From Mya arenaria (Eukaryota > Mollusca > Bivalvia > Myida > Myidae), in contig NC_069132.1 in the NCBI RefSeq assembly GCF_026914265.1, positions 35,520,932 through 35,584,931 on the forward strand: a stretch of DNA of 64,000 nt, in the 5' to 3' direction. The notes under the pieces are model-generated. The model made no database searches. It saw only the letters and a program-made list of their open reading frames with translations, and was not told where the DNA came from. The translations under genes and the position numbers were made by a program. Positions 24,746 to 38,100 of this stretch are shown piece after piece; the stretch's first letter is position 1; each line of letters begins with the position of its first letter.

Positions 24746-26889
24746 GCACTGTTATAAATTCGTCCAGGGACTCAAGTGTTTTGTTTTTGTTTCAAAAACC
24801 AATGTGAGAATGAGATTACTCTTGACGGTCCAACTTAACTGTATAGATAGCAATTCCTTTACGTGCAGGTAAACAAACAACTCTTATTTACAAAGCGAAC
24901 TACCCCGGTGATTCACCACCCGTTTATCTAAAGAATTGTTACGGCTGACCTAAAGTTTTGGGGGAATGTACATATGTACTAAATTGAGTTATGGGGAACT
25001 TGTCTGGTGCCTTGGTTTGTCTTGTAATGAAGATGCTTAGCTTTAAGAATGACTGTGTTTTGTGTAGGGGGTTTAAGCATTATATATGTAAGAAAAACAC
25101 ACACTTAAATGCATTCTAGAATTATTCTAGAATTATTTTCGTCACGTAAGATAAGAATAGTGGCCTGTACTATAATACAGTACTGTTAAGACTAAACTTG
25201 ACAGTTTGTGCACTTAATGTGCACTAGAGATGCACTACAAGTGCACTCCATAGTGCACATAAGTAAGGCAAGAGAAAGACAATTTAAAGACAATAAATAT
25301 AAATGAGATACTCATAAAGAAATAGAAGGACCACAAGAAATAAATGTTTAAAGCGTATATAGGCATCATTGTATGAATGGTAATATTACTATTTATCCCC
25401 CTGGTATTAAGGTAAACTAGACCAGCAGATCCCCTCTCATACATAAGTCGAACTTGAGCCATTTCTTGTACATTTATTGTGAAATGAATACATAACAATA
25501 TAAACTAAGCCATCATGCATATATGACCCAAAATCACATATATACTAAATGATAAATAAAAAGCTCAATCTACAAAAAGCAGCAATACAAAGTATTAAGA
25601 AATGCAAGTAAGTTTGCAAACAAGCAGAATTATTCAAACGATGATTTTAATGACAAAGACAGTTCTATATATCGAATATTGGTGTATGAATTTACATCAG
25701 GAACACAATTTCAGGAAGTAATCAATGTGATATAAATGTATGATCAAGAAATAAATGTACGTAGATGAAAATAAATACCACAGCCGATATAATTGTTAAG
25801 GAAATACATGATCATACAAAAGAACAAAACTATTACATGTACATAAACAGATGCATGTGCTGGTTTTATATGAAAACAAAAACAGAAACAAATCTAAACA
25901 CAGCATACAATACCAAAATGTTCATGTTGAATCAATATTTTTGCTTTCATGAGTCTTATTGTAAACACTTAGCAGGGGACAGTTGTACATGTATTAGCAG
26001 AACGCTCTCAAATTTCGTTGAAAAACAACAATATATGTGATGCTTTATGCAATGAGCAATTTTTATACCAATATCTTTCTTCGTAACAGATATCTATCCA
26101 TACGTTTAGTCATTCCAACTAGCTTTACAAATGCTTGAAGAAGACCCTATGCTTTTAATCTATAATTTAGATGGATATTTGGAATGTAACAAAGTGTTAC
26201 AAAAAGACACATTCTGCCTCACACAGCTGTTGTATTATTGCTCATTACATAGTGTAACAGATCACGATCTAACTATGCAATTTGCCCGTTTACGCAGCAA
26301 TAACATTAGATAGGTTTTACCAATGTCTTTGTTCGCACAAAGCATTGAATCTACTTATACCTTCATCAGTCATAAAATTACATAATGCAAAATAAGACAG
26401 ATAAGGGGTGGTTTTAAACAGGTCTGTAATAAACACTTATCACAGAAAGTAGATTTACAGCCATTTGAAATGATTTGTATATAAAAGTAATATATTAAAA
26501 GAACTTTACATTTGTAAATATATGTTGAGTTTATCACCAATTAAAACAAATATAACAGAAAGAAAACAAAAAACAAATAAGGTTTGTGAATCATTTAAAA
26601 CAAACTAAATCCATGACTTTGTGTGGCACATAAAAGAATTTATAACAAAAACATATCTGTAACCACTATCAGACATACTGATTGACTGCCAGCTTTTGCC
26701 ACAACAAGAACCTTCTTAGTCCATGTTGAAAGCGTTGTGCTAAATAATGTAAATTGTTTTACCACATTGAATAAGCTTTGTGAATTCTGCACTCCTTAAT
26801 ACAGGCATTAAAACTAGCTTTTACAAAGGGACTCTCATATTAGCAGTATTTACATGGCTACCTCCATCCTCGGTACATTGAACAACAAA
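24746..26889. other. Intergenic AT-rich stretch between gene A1 and CPT1
   Basis: No gene is supported. Open frames of 60-91 codons here are AT-rich, lack splice or family support, and are equally open in unit 2 only because the copies are nearly identical. A cluster of GTGCAC palindromes lies at 25208-25258. Confidence 0.45.
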
Positions 26890-27248
26890 CATGCTCATAT
26901 CTTTAGACCAGTTTGCACAGCCTTGCTTTCTCATAGCTATGGACTACTTTGCACAGCATTGCCTGCTCATACTTATGGACCAGTTTGTACAACATTGACT
27001 GCTCATATTTATGGAGCAGTTTGCACAGCCTTGCTTTCTTGTATCTATGGACCAGTTCACACAACATTGTCTGCTCATATTTATTGATCAGTTTGCACAG
27101 CAATGCATGCTCATATTTATGGACCAGTTTGCACAGCATTGCCTGCTCATATTTATGGACTAGTTTGCATAGCATTGCCTGCTCATATTTATGGACCAGT
27201 TTGCACAATATTGCATGCTTATATTTATGGACCAGTTTGCACAATAAG
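26890..27248. repeat. 36-bp minisatellite, 10 units, unit 1
   Basis: Ten tandem copies of a unit like GCTCATATTTATGGACCAG followed by TTTGCACAGCATTGCCT. Because 36 is a multiple of three, frames stay open on both strands and give 12-residue repeats such as AHIYGPVCTALP. Unit 2 has nine copies (50970-51288), one of them 4 bp short. Confidence 0.85.
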
Positions 27249-27850
27249 TGTACATAATGGTGTGAGAGATTCACAGATGAAAATACATCTGCCTCTAAAA
27301 CTGAAAGCCAGAGCAGACTATAATGACTTTAAAGTAAACAAAGCATTTACAGGGATTCATTTTGCTGCGCTTCCCAAGTCCGTCCTGAGGACTCATTATT
27401 CCCAAACATGTACATCCTGGAGATGCACTTTTTTCAGTGATATATATGCATATAGCAAAGCTTTGGACTGTTAGGTGTGTGCTCAGGACCCACGGTTGTG
27501 AAATATGGAGTCCTGAGCAGATTTAAAAATGAATCACAGCAGCAAACTACATGTGTACATTAATAATAATTAAAATAACGCATCATTAAAACAACACTAA
27601 ACAATTTTAAGTCATGCAACAAATCACTTGTCAATAATATTTTCATGAGCCATTTGTGCTTAATATCAGGATAAGAATGTTTGCTGGTCATCAACATATA
27701 GTGGTAAATCATCAGTCACAAATGATATCTATTTCACTATACATAATTCAACCATCTTATCAATGATGTTTCAATCAATTTTTCGAATGTTTTGTTCTAG
27801 GTTGTAATGAGATATTTTTTTACCAAATAGTTAAGTTGGAAATAAATTAA
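27249..27850. other. Non-coding stretch
   Basis: Nothing recognised beyond AT-rich sequence between the minisatellite and the following MITE. Confidence 0.4.
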
Positions 27851-28176
27851 AAATGCACTCTCCAGACTGAACGTTTTGACTTTTTTTATTTTTTTGTCTT
27901 GGAACTAGCCAATGTATGCTAAAATGAATGTAAACCATTCATATAAGACTGTTGACAAAAAATAGTCTCAGATTTTTCTATTTAAGTTAAAAATTGCATT
28001 TTTCTTAAACCGTAAATAATGCTTTAAGCCATTAAACATTAGTTTTCGAACTGAAATATGAAAATCTGGGATCTCATTTGTCAGCAGTCTTTTATCACTA
28101 GTTTGCAGAAAAATTGCTTTTTCCAAGACAAAAAATAACAAAGTTGTAAAAACGGTAAATCTGTGAGAGTGCAGCT
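27851..28176. mobile_element. Foldback MITE with CTCTCACAGA ends, unit 1 copy a
   Basis: It starts ATGCACTCTCCAGA after TTAA and ends TCTGTGAGAGTGCAGCT. Its arms are inverted copies containing ACTTTTTTTATTTTTTTGTC and GACAAAAAATAACAAAGTTG. Related copies are at 37199-37456 and 38521-38844. The unit-2 counterpart is internally deleted by roughly 120 bp (51894-52096). Confidence 0.75.
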
Positions 28177-29121
28177 ATAAGGTTTATTTCAAAATGCAAG
28201 AAATTATATTTCTGACACTCGCTAAGTATACGCGGAAATTCTTGACCTTACAATTTTTTTTCGTATAAACATTGATAACATAACAAGGTTTTTTCAATAC
28301 AGTTATGGTTTTAGCTAATGAGTAAATGGAGGATGCTGCCCCCTGCCATTTTTGGTGCCCTCAAGGAGACTGACATGTGTACCCTTCTGCCTTCTAGAAT
28401 TGAATGCTTTAAATAATAAAAATATTTCTTTAATTTAGTTATAAAACAATAAAACATTTTCCATGATACTTAATACAAACAAACTTGATATATCTGGCAG
28501 TTGGAAATTAAATTACTTCAATTACTCATATTTCACAAACAATTTTTGTCATGATTACAATATTGAAGTTTTTCACATCCTGATGCAGTGTGCCCTTTTA
28601 ACCCTTAGCACCCTGTTTCTTTTCTGCAGCAGCCTGCCCTTTTTAAAACGAGGCTAAAACATAACAGTAACAGTACTATTAAAATAATGGTGCTTACATG
28701 TTTAAACATTTTAAAGTAGTCTATGGACTTTTACGAGCACTGTAAAAAAAACACCTAAGGTATAAAAAATATAAAACATGTAGGAAGTAAGTCTTCAATG
28801 GCAAACATGTAATATATGTATATAAACATCTTGCTGTTAACTCTTTAAAAATAAAGTACAGTTTGATATAAGATAAACACCATTTTAGATTTCAATTGTT
28901 TAAAACATACATGTTACTCACAGGGATGATTTCAAATATCACTGGTAAAGATTCACATTATCCTGCAATACATTTTAACGGTCACAATAGCTGTGTAACT
29001 TCACTAAAAGTATATTTAATCTGTAAGCTACATGTGTAAATATTACCACATTGCAATGCCTAATTGTTTAAGCTTACAGAATGTCAAAATAAAAAATATT
29101 TCCTTCTTCTACAGCTTGGAT
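28177..29121. other. Non-coding, probable CPT1 3' flank
   Basis: No gene is seen. On the minus strand this lies downstream of the CPT1 stop codon and may include its 3' UTR; no clear poly(A) signal was found close to the stop. A CCCTTAGCACCCTG patch at about 28598 belongs to a dispersed repeat. Confidence 0.35.
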
Positions 29122-32100
29122 TTAGTTAAGCAGATCCCGTATTTCATTCATGGAGTCCATGATGGCATCAGTCATTTTGTGCGCTGACGTCTCCTCGGAG
29201 TACTTGTTTGCGCTCACATGGAAAAGGACTGAAAGTAAACAGTAGCGTAACATGTGATAGTTTTTCGTGCTTAAGGTAAAGAAACTGATGTAATACACAT
29301 AGGGCCAAATTTTTAGAACATTGTTTACATTAACAATGTGATTAACTAAATCGATATTAATGTTTAAACTTGATATATAGGATTATGTTAACTCAAAAAT
29401 ATAAAGAACAAGCTGTGTCAAATCACTTTAGAAATACTGCAGATCTCCAGCGGATCCATTAATCTTTCCAGAGCAGTAACAATTGGACAGTTAACAATTT
29501 TGTTAACAATGCTGTTAACTTTAACAAAGTTCTCAACAATCAGTCCTACTTATATTAAACTCTATATATTGGACTTATATTAAATTCTATATACTTGGAC
29601 TTAAAAAGAAATAAACACTTCAAGCAGTTTCGGTAAAAGCACAAAAATAACTTTCTATGTTTTGTTTAAAATTTCGTTTACTGCGTTAAAAATAAGGAAT
29701 TTTTGGAATGCTGTATTTCAAAAATAAAATAATCTACTGTACTCACTGAGATCTTCTCCAACAATGATATAGGAGACGCCATAGCCATTTGGATTCACTG
29801 CAGCAAAGCCGCCGCCTAAACACGACTTCTCCTGCTTCCATATATCCGTGTACTTTGTTGGAGTCTGAGATGTGCTCAATACATCTGGCATGAACATGTA
29901 CTGAAACACAAAATAACATAAATATATAACACATGAATTTATCTCAATGCCATATTTCATTTTGTTTCTATTTAATTTAACGCCAAATTTATTTCTGAAA
30001 TTAAGTTCAGTACGAGAGTATCAATATAAAGTTATCGATTACAGTCAAAACTCGCTTTGTTGAAGTCATTGATATCTCGGAGATAACAAACATTGATATA
30101 ACTGAAATATAAAATGTGTAACTGAAAAAAAAAAAGTTTTACATAACCGGGACATCAAGATTTGACATAGCAATTTTCGACTGTATAATCAGTCATCTGT
30201 TATAAAATTAACAACAAATTCTATAGCCGGATGTTACGAACCATAATAATACTCACTAAACGATTTCTTATAGATAAAGCATCATACTTTAGGGCCAAAT
30301 TAGTATCTTGTACCTTGTTTTTGAACACACTGGGGAGCTCCATCTGAAGTTCTTTACAGCAGGCAAAGAGCCCAAACATGTGACGATCCCACCCGAGCCC
30401 TACCACGGCCTCGTTCTTCAGCTTGGTCTGTGCGTTGATGGCCCGTTTCAGTAGCAAGATCTTCTGTTCCCGAGTTGTCCCTTTCATCAGCGACATGGCC
30501 TTGCACCAGGCTACTGAAGACTCCGTCACTGGTCGTATTGTTTCAGTACGCCCATCAGCAAACATTCTGCATGAAATATTACATAGTTGATCATGGTTGT
30601 TCTCTATATCAAAGGCATATTGTAATCAAGATATACTCTGCTAAATGTTCTGTTAACTTCATGAAATCATTAGATTTTAACAAGTGCACCACGAAGGGAA
30701 CACCAAATCTGGCAAACTCGCTAATCTGTCGGGGTTTTTCCATGAAAAAAGGGGCAGAACTAGAAAATATTTACAGTCAGGGTTATGGGCCTTATCATAC
30801 ACGTGCATATTGTTTTTTACAACATGTATTCCAAGTTTTATTTGAATATCTTGAAAGTTTTTAAATTATGGCCATGGTTCTAGTTTTTGCAAAATGCCGA
30901 CGACACCAAGCCTATCACATTACTTTGACCTTTTTTATTTGAATAACAGACAAGCTAATAAACAAGAGCTGCCACAGGGACAACCCACTCAATTATTCTG
31001 CCGCTTTTAAGTTAAATGATTGCAAAGTTTTGGTTTAATATGCATGGATCACTGTAAAATTAGATTACATGAAAACCTTTACCAAAATTTCTAAGTTGAA
31101 TAAAAAAACAGCCATAATTTGCATAACAAGTATATGCAAAAAGAGTTATTAACTTGATGTATTAAGCATGATGGATGGTTAAGAACCCTTGTATAGTATA
31201 AAGTTTCAATGCAATATATGAAGTAATTGATGATATTTTGACTTCTGTGTGCTTTATACAAAACCTTAACCAGAATTTATAGGTTTAAAATATATCCAGT
31301 AATGAGTTATCTAACCTGGTTATTTAAGTAGGTTTGATGGTTAAGTACCATTGTATAAAGTCTGAATGAAATTTCAAGTAGCTACTAAGATATTAACCTA
31401 TGTGTACTTACATGTAAAAGTTTAAAAGTAGAACATCTAAGTCAAATGATAAAAGGCCATAATTTGTATTATATATGAAAGACATCTAACTTCATAAATT
31501 AAGTAGTTTATGAACAAAGTTTGAATTCAATACATGATGTTTTTTGCTGAGATATTGAGTGCTAACATGCAAAACTTAACCAGTGTGTGACGCTTACTCA
31601 TATGCTTGGGTGAGTAGGTATAGGTCTCCATATTTTTTTGAATAGTTGAGCTAAAATTGTGGTTATTAAGAAAACCATAAGAAATCTACCTCGTGGATGC
31701 AGACTCATATGTTTTCACACATTTTCCATTCAGCTTAAAGTATGCCAGTTGAATCGCCATCTGAAAGTTAAACAAATATATTTCATTTACCTTAACACAA
31801 TCACCTTTAATTAATACATGATCATTTATGTTCTATTGTTTCCGGAGTAATGGACAACCTGGTTTCACTATGTATGAAAATAATAACAACACTTGTTTGA
31901 ATTGAAATAAGGGCATTTATTCTAGAATGCCGGAAGTTTAAAGTTATTTTTCCATATCTGGACAGTACATGATCATTTATTTAATACATGGAATGAAAAT
32001 AATTCAAAGTTTTTGATAAATTAATAAAGAAAATTGTAAAGACCATCCAGGGAATGTGCAAATAAACTCCTCAGCCATAATAATTGGGGCATTTAAACAT

Positions 32101-35100
32101 TCATAATGTTATATTCATGTGACTTTTTTTTGTACCATTGTTCAAATTTACATCTAGAGTTTAACATTTATAACTGCAAGCAATGCAGCTATCAACACCA
32201 ATACTTTGACAATATGCTGACTTTTTCTAAAAGAGGAGCTGAGTCCTGTCACAAACTTTGAAAGTCATACATGTATTTTCTAGATTCAAAGACACATGTC
32301 CAGGAGCTTACCTGTATGTATCCATCAGGACTGAGCCTCTTGGTTTTGATGAAGCCTTTGCCATAATCCGCGAACACACTCTTTGACACAAAACCGTTCG
32401 CCTGTGATCAAATCATAACAATGTAAAATATGATGAAACCATCTCTGTCAAATTTAACGAGGTGCATCATTGTACACATAAAGCACAATCTAGATATTGG
32501 TACTGTTTTTGCATACATATAAATAATGAAAAATAACAACAAAAAAACAGAACACAAACTAATTTGTTTATATGTATCTCTACAGTGAAACATAAACATG
32601 CATTATATTAACAGCATGTATCACATACCAGTTTCTTGAAGTGTTCAAGAGATTCAGTGATTTCATTTTCAACATCGCATAGGTCCCATTCAAGTCTGAA
32701 AATATACATAGTCTCTTATTACAGTTCACTCCTAACACTTGGTAGATAAATTTTAATGGGTTGATATAAAACAGTAATAAATTTATGACCAAAGCAAGAT
32801 TATCCCCACACTTTGGGATTCAGACAAAAAATAATGAAATGAATAGTTGACTATTTCAAACACAAATATGGGATTTTTTACCTCACCATTTTAAGTTTGG
32901 GGCCATGGCCTTTCTGAATGGGATAAATGTGTAAATTTGACTAGAATTAAGAATCTAAATTTGCCTTGCAATGAACAACAAGAGCTGTCACAGAGACAGC
33001 GCGCTCGACTATTCCGCTGCTTTTCGGTGTATGGATTGAAGATTAGATTAGATTTCAATGCATTACATGATGTGCTGAGATATTTACATATTTGAATAGG
33101 AAAATATTTGAGGTGGTACGCAAACTTTAACATAAATTCTAAGTAGAAAACGGGGCATAATTTTGTCAAAATGCTTGATAGAGTTACCTCCTCCTGTGTA
33201 CAGGTTGGGAGCATGATGGTGAACAAGCGTGCTAAGTTTCAAAGCCAGATGTCAATGGACTTTGAAAATATTTGAGGTGGTACGCAAACTTTAACGTAAA
33301 TTCTAAGTCGAAAAAGGGGCATAATTTTGTCAAAATGCTTGATAGAGTTACCCCCTCCTGTGTACAGGTTGGGGGCATGATGGTGAACAAGTGTGCAAAG
33401 TTTCAAAGCCATATGTCAATGGACTTTGAAATATTTGAGGTGGTACGCAAACTTTAACATAAGTGGTTACACCGACGCTCAGGTGACTAGGATAGCTCTC
33501 CTTATTCTTCGAATAGTCGAGCTAAAAATGCTTTAAAAAATGGACAAAAACAAATACAATGTGATAAAGTTTGTTTCTTTGTTTCTATGCCAACTCTTCA
33601 ATACATATATGGTTTGGGTTTATTATTATCATTATTATTATTTTATTTATTTATTTTTTAGAACATAAAATTGAGAACTTTTTTTTTTTACTTTTGGAAA
33701 AAAAATGAATCGGGAATAAGGCTGACTTTGGCCCAAAACTGGTTAGAAAGAACATAGTAAGTTTCTTTTGTAAGATTTGACTGTCCCTGAAACTACCATA
33801 CCAATAATGAGGGGGCAAAAAAATCTTTACAAATCTAGTTAAGTTTAAAGGCTATGGGGGCATCTTATTACCAATCATACTGTAAAATCAAATTTTCTAA
33901 TCAATTATTATTGGCTTTAAAGAGAAATATATTGAAACAGGAAGTTCTGCTGATAATTTTACTTTATGCTATGTAGAATTAACAAGTTAAATCTTGAATT
34001 CTGTTCCTGAAATTCACTCAGTATTAAGTATGAAATCATGATCTTATTATATTTTGTTGTACGCTCATTGATACAATGATCCAAATCACCCAAGGATGTC
34101 TATCTTAACCACTGATTTGTGTCATGAAATTAATAATATATTTCAAGAAGGTATAGACATCTAGTTTCTTTCAGTAATATATATTTATATTCATATCTAT
34201 ACTTCTTTGCTCCAATAGTTCAGATCAATGTTGACGTTTATTTCTTTGTGCATGTAGTTGTATGTTAACAAAGGACGGTAAACTGTTAGCATGAAATTGA
34301 AGATCATTTAAGTCAGATTATTCAACAAACCTTGAAGTCGTATATAAAACTGTGTATCATTATATAAAACTGACGGTATCATGTTACCCAAATGTTCTTT
34401 CTTGTGATAACAAAAAAGTCATGCAACTTCCTAAATGTGATTGAAGATCTTTCGAATTTTGGAGAACGGAATGGGCGAAAATCTTGATTTATTTTGATAT
34501 GAATATAGATTATCTAAATACAACTCTGAAGAATTAAACTGGAAATTACAAAGTTTTTAAAATGGAACTGACAGGTGCAAAATCTTTAACACACTCAGTG
34601 CTGAATGCCTCCGATGGTTTAATCCATGACTTTGAATGCTCCTTGTGCCTTGAGGACAATGTTAACACCAAGGCCAAGTTCTTCTGCAAAAACTGCTCTA
34701 AAGGCTACTGTGTTACATGTGTTATTCATCATAATAAACTGTTTAAGAAGCATGCAGTGCTTGGTCGCAATGATGTGGACAAGTGAGTGGGGCAAGGAAA
34801 CGCTCTTGAGACGTGTGACCTTCACCCAACAAAAGTCATCGAAATGGTTTGTGAAGATCACATGGAGCTTTGCTGTAGCATCTGTGTCTCCCTTAACCAC
34901 AGGTATGTGAATAAATTGAATAAAATATTTCTGTTGTGGATAAAATGTCCACTTACACAACAAAATTTTACCCTAGACAAATGGTTTTCGCATTGAATCA
35001 AAACCTTTTGACACCAAAAACAAGAAATATTATTTATACATAATATAAAAGTAAACATGTTATATCAACAATAAAGAAATATAATTTTATAGATATATAT

Positions 35101-38100
35101 TTATATTCATTGCATTGTTTGACTGCATCCAATAGGATGTGCCACAGCATTAGCCTGGTAGAAAACCTGGCAAAGGGCATACATGAGCTGGCTGAATTCA
35201 AGCAGCTTCCTGCCAATGTTAGCAAGCTGACATCAAGCCTGAACCAGGTCATACAAGACATGAAGAAAAAACAACAATTACTGAAGACATCTGGGAAGTC
35301 CACTCTGAAGGAGATCAAAGCCTTGAGGGATACACTAAACCAGCTGCTAGAAGAGCTCGAGAGGAGGACAGTTGAACAGATGGACAGTGTCCTGGCTGAC
35401 CTTGATGAGATGATTCAGAAGGACATTGACTCCTGCACAAACATTCATGGGCAACTGAAGGCCTTTCTGGATAATGTCCAGTCACAAGACAAAGGAAGTG
35501 AGCCCAGCGTCTATATTGGATACAGAAAATGTCAGGACAAGATGGCAGACGCCAAAAAGCAGCTTCATGAGATGGCCATCAAAGCAGAGATGACTGTGTC
35601 CTTCCAGCCTGACAACCATGCTGTAGAAATACTGACGGACATGCTAACACTGGGGAATATCCAGGCAGATACTGCAAAAGACGCTAGAAATCAATCTACT
35701 CTGAGTAAAGAGCACTTGGACACTCTGAAAGCTTTTACTGTGAAAACCAAGAAGACATATTCAGTTCAGCAGAAGACAGATGATAAATCCTGTGATATAA
35801 CTGGTATAACTGAACTACCAGGAGGAGACATTATACTAATAGACTTAAGTAACACTAAAGTTAAGCTGCTGAACAGCCAGTTCCAGGTGATAGGCAGCTG
35901 TGAGGTTCCAAAGCATCCACAGGACATATGCCATACCACAGGGAATGAGCTTGCTGTAGCTATAAACTGTAATGAAGTCAAACGACATGCGCTCCAGTTC
36001 CTGAGAGTGTTTACAGGCAGCCTGATAATGACCGAAAGGTTTTTAGTTGACCATTGCTGTAACTCCATCAGACACCATGAGGGGCAGCTGTATGTGGGCT
36101 CTTACACAGCCCTGTACCTCTACACTGAAGCTGGCCAGCTCATCAAAGTGGTATATGAAGACAAATCAGGATACCTTACAGTGAATCATTTTGCTCTAAG
36201 TAAAGATTGCAGGAAGATTTATATTCCAGCCTCCAAACGCAATTCATTGGTCACCATTGACAACACAGGCAACATTCTGGACACTCTTAAGGACCCTGGC
36301 ATTAACTGGCCACAAAGTGTACATGTGAGTGAGGGAGGTCAAGTGTTTGTGTGTTCATCTGGTTCCCACACTGTGGTGCAGGTTACCCATGACGGCGGGC
36401 AGAAACTGGCTACACTGGTCAGACAGGGAGATGGAATAAACTGTCCCAAAACAGCCTGGTACAGCACAAACACTGGCAGACTCATTGTGGGCGGAGAATA
36501 AGACAATATTCTGGTGGTAGAACTGCAGTAGTGTGATGATTGTTTTTAGTGTATATATTTTATCTTGCAGACATCTGGGTTTTTTTTCTTGTTTCAAAAA
36601 ATCCAACCCTCCTTGTATTATAATGTATACAGAAATACAATTCCTAACTCCTTGTATTATAACATTACAATTTGTGTAATTGCAGTCCAAAATATAATAA
36701 TATAATAGTGATTTTTAACAATGAAAACGTTTGCATATTGGTGTTGTTTGTTTAGATGTCTCTGCAGATGTAGATGGTGACTTTACTTGTTTACTTGCTT
36801 GGCTAAAATATCACATAATCTTCAAAACTGAAACTTCATCTTATAAATACATATGCATATAAAGACATTAAGTTCTTAAATTATTATTTACTGTTATTTG
36901 ATCCCTGATAATGGGTGAGTTTTGAGAAAATTCCTGTTTACCATTTCTCAATTGTACAACATATTATTTTGAAGTAAATGTAAAAAAATGATAGAAATTT
37001 CTTTAAAATTGGCAAATTTCTTAAATTTCATTTACAATTTCACAAGAAGAAAGTGTTTTTCAAATTCTGTTTACCACATAGTTTTTTATGAATTTAATCT
37101 TAAACAAAAGTGTCTGAGCAAACACTTACATTAGAAGGGGCAAGTTTTTACAACTGTGTATTGTCTATCAAGATTCTCATTTGAAAATCTTACTTTAAGC
37201 TGCATTCTCACAGATTGACAGTATTGGCATTTGTTTTATTTTGGTTTCAAAAACAGCTGATTTTTAAATCAATGCCTTCCAGCTAGTCATTTAAGTTAAA
37301 CCACTATAAAACAGCTTGTCATTGTCCGGAAAACTGGCAAAAACTTCATTTTTCTTGAAGCCTTTGTAACGCTTTTGGCCATAAAACGTAATATTGCCTC
37401 ATTTCAAGACAAACATAAATAAGTTGTCAAAACTGTCATCTATGAGAGTGCAGCTTTTAGAGTTATGGCAAAGGTAAATATATATGCCATGGCAATGCAG
37501 ACAACTCAAGACTATTTTCTTTAAAGAAACAGACGAGCTGAAATTGTAAACACTGTTCGTGGCTTTTAAACGATGATATATTTTCATGCTTAAATAAAGT
37601 AAAATTGCCTGATATATTTGAACTTACTTGGTTGGTGTCTGTAGTTTCTGCACAATGGCCTCAGGGGCTTTGGGGACACTTCCATCTTCATTGTACTGCT
37701 CCTTGGCCAAAATGTATTCCCAGATGCGACCTGGCATCTACAAGAAAACACAATACCATGGGATGATACATTAAACTCAAGTGAAGCTAGGCAAACTTTG
37801 ATGTAACACACCAATCGTAAAGTCAAAGGTTAACCTATGCAATCATTTTTTCCAGCAGTTTTACAATTTCATGCAAAAAATTACCTGATGATATTGTTGT
37901 GCATAAACTACGCTCCTGATTAAAAAGTGTAAACAATATAGGTATATTTTAGATTACAAGTCTTGATGTTATTTTGCTTCTGCTTATGGCTGTTGTTACA
38001 TCAATCTAGGATGAACAATTTGCGCCTTAGTTGACAATTAACCTTTAATGTATTATCCGGTACATACATGAATGTGATGGACCTGAAAGCTGAAGCGCTG

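Noticed and set aside
26854-27474. Frames of 77-123 codons with 12-residue repeats on both strands
   Set aside because: They follow from a 36-bp tandem repeat whose length is a multiple of three; unit 2 breaks several of them.
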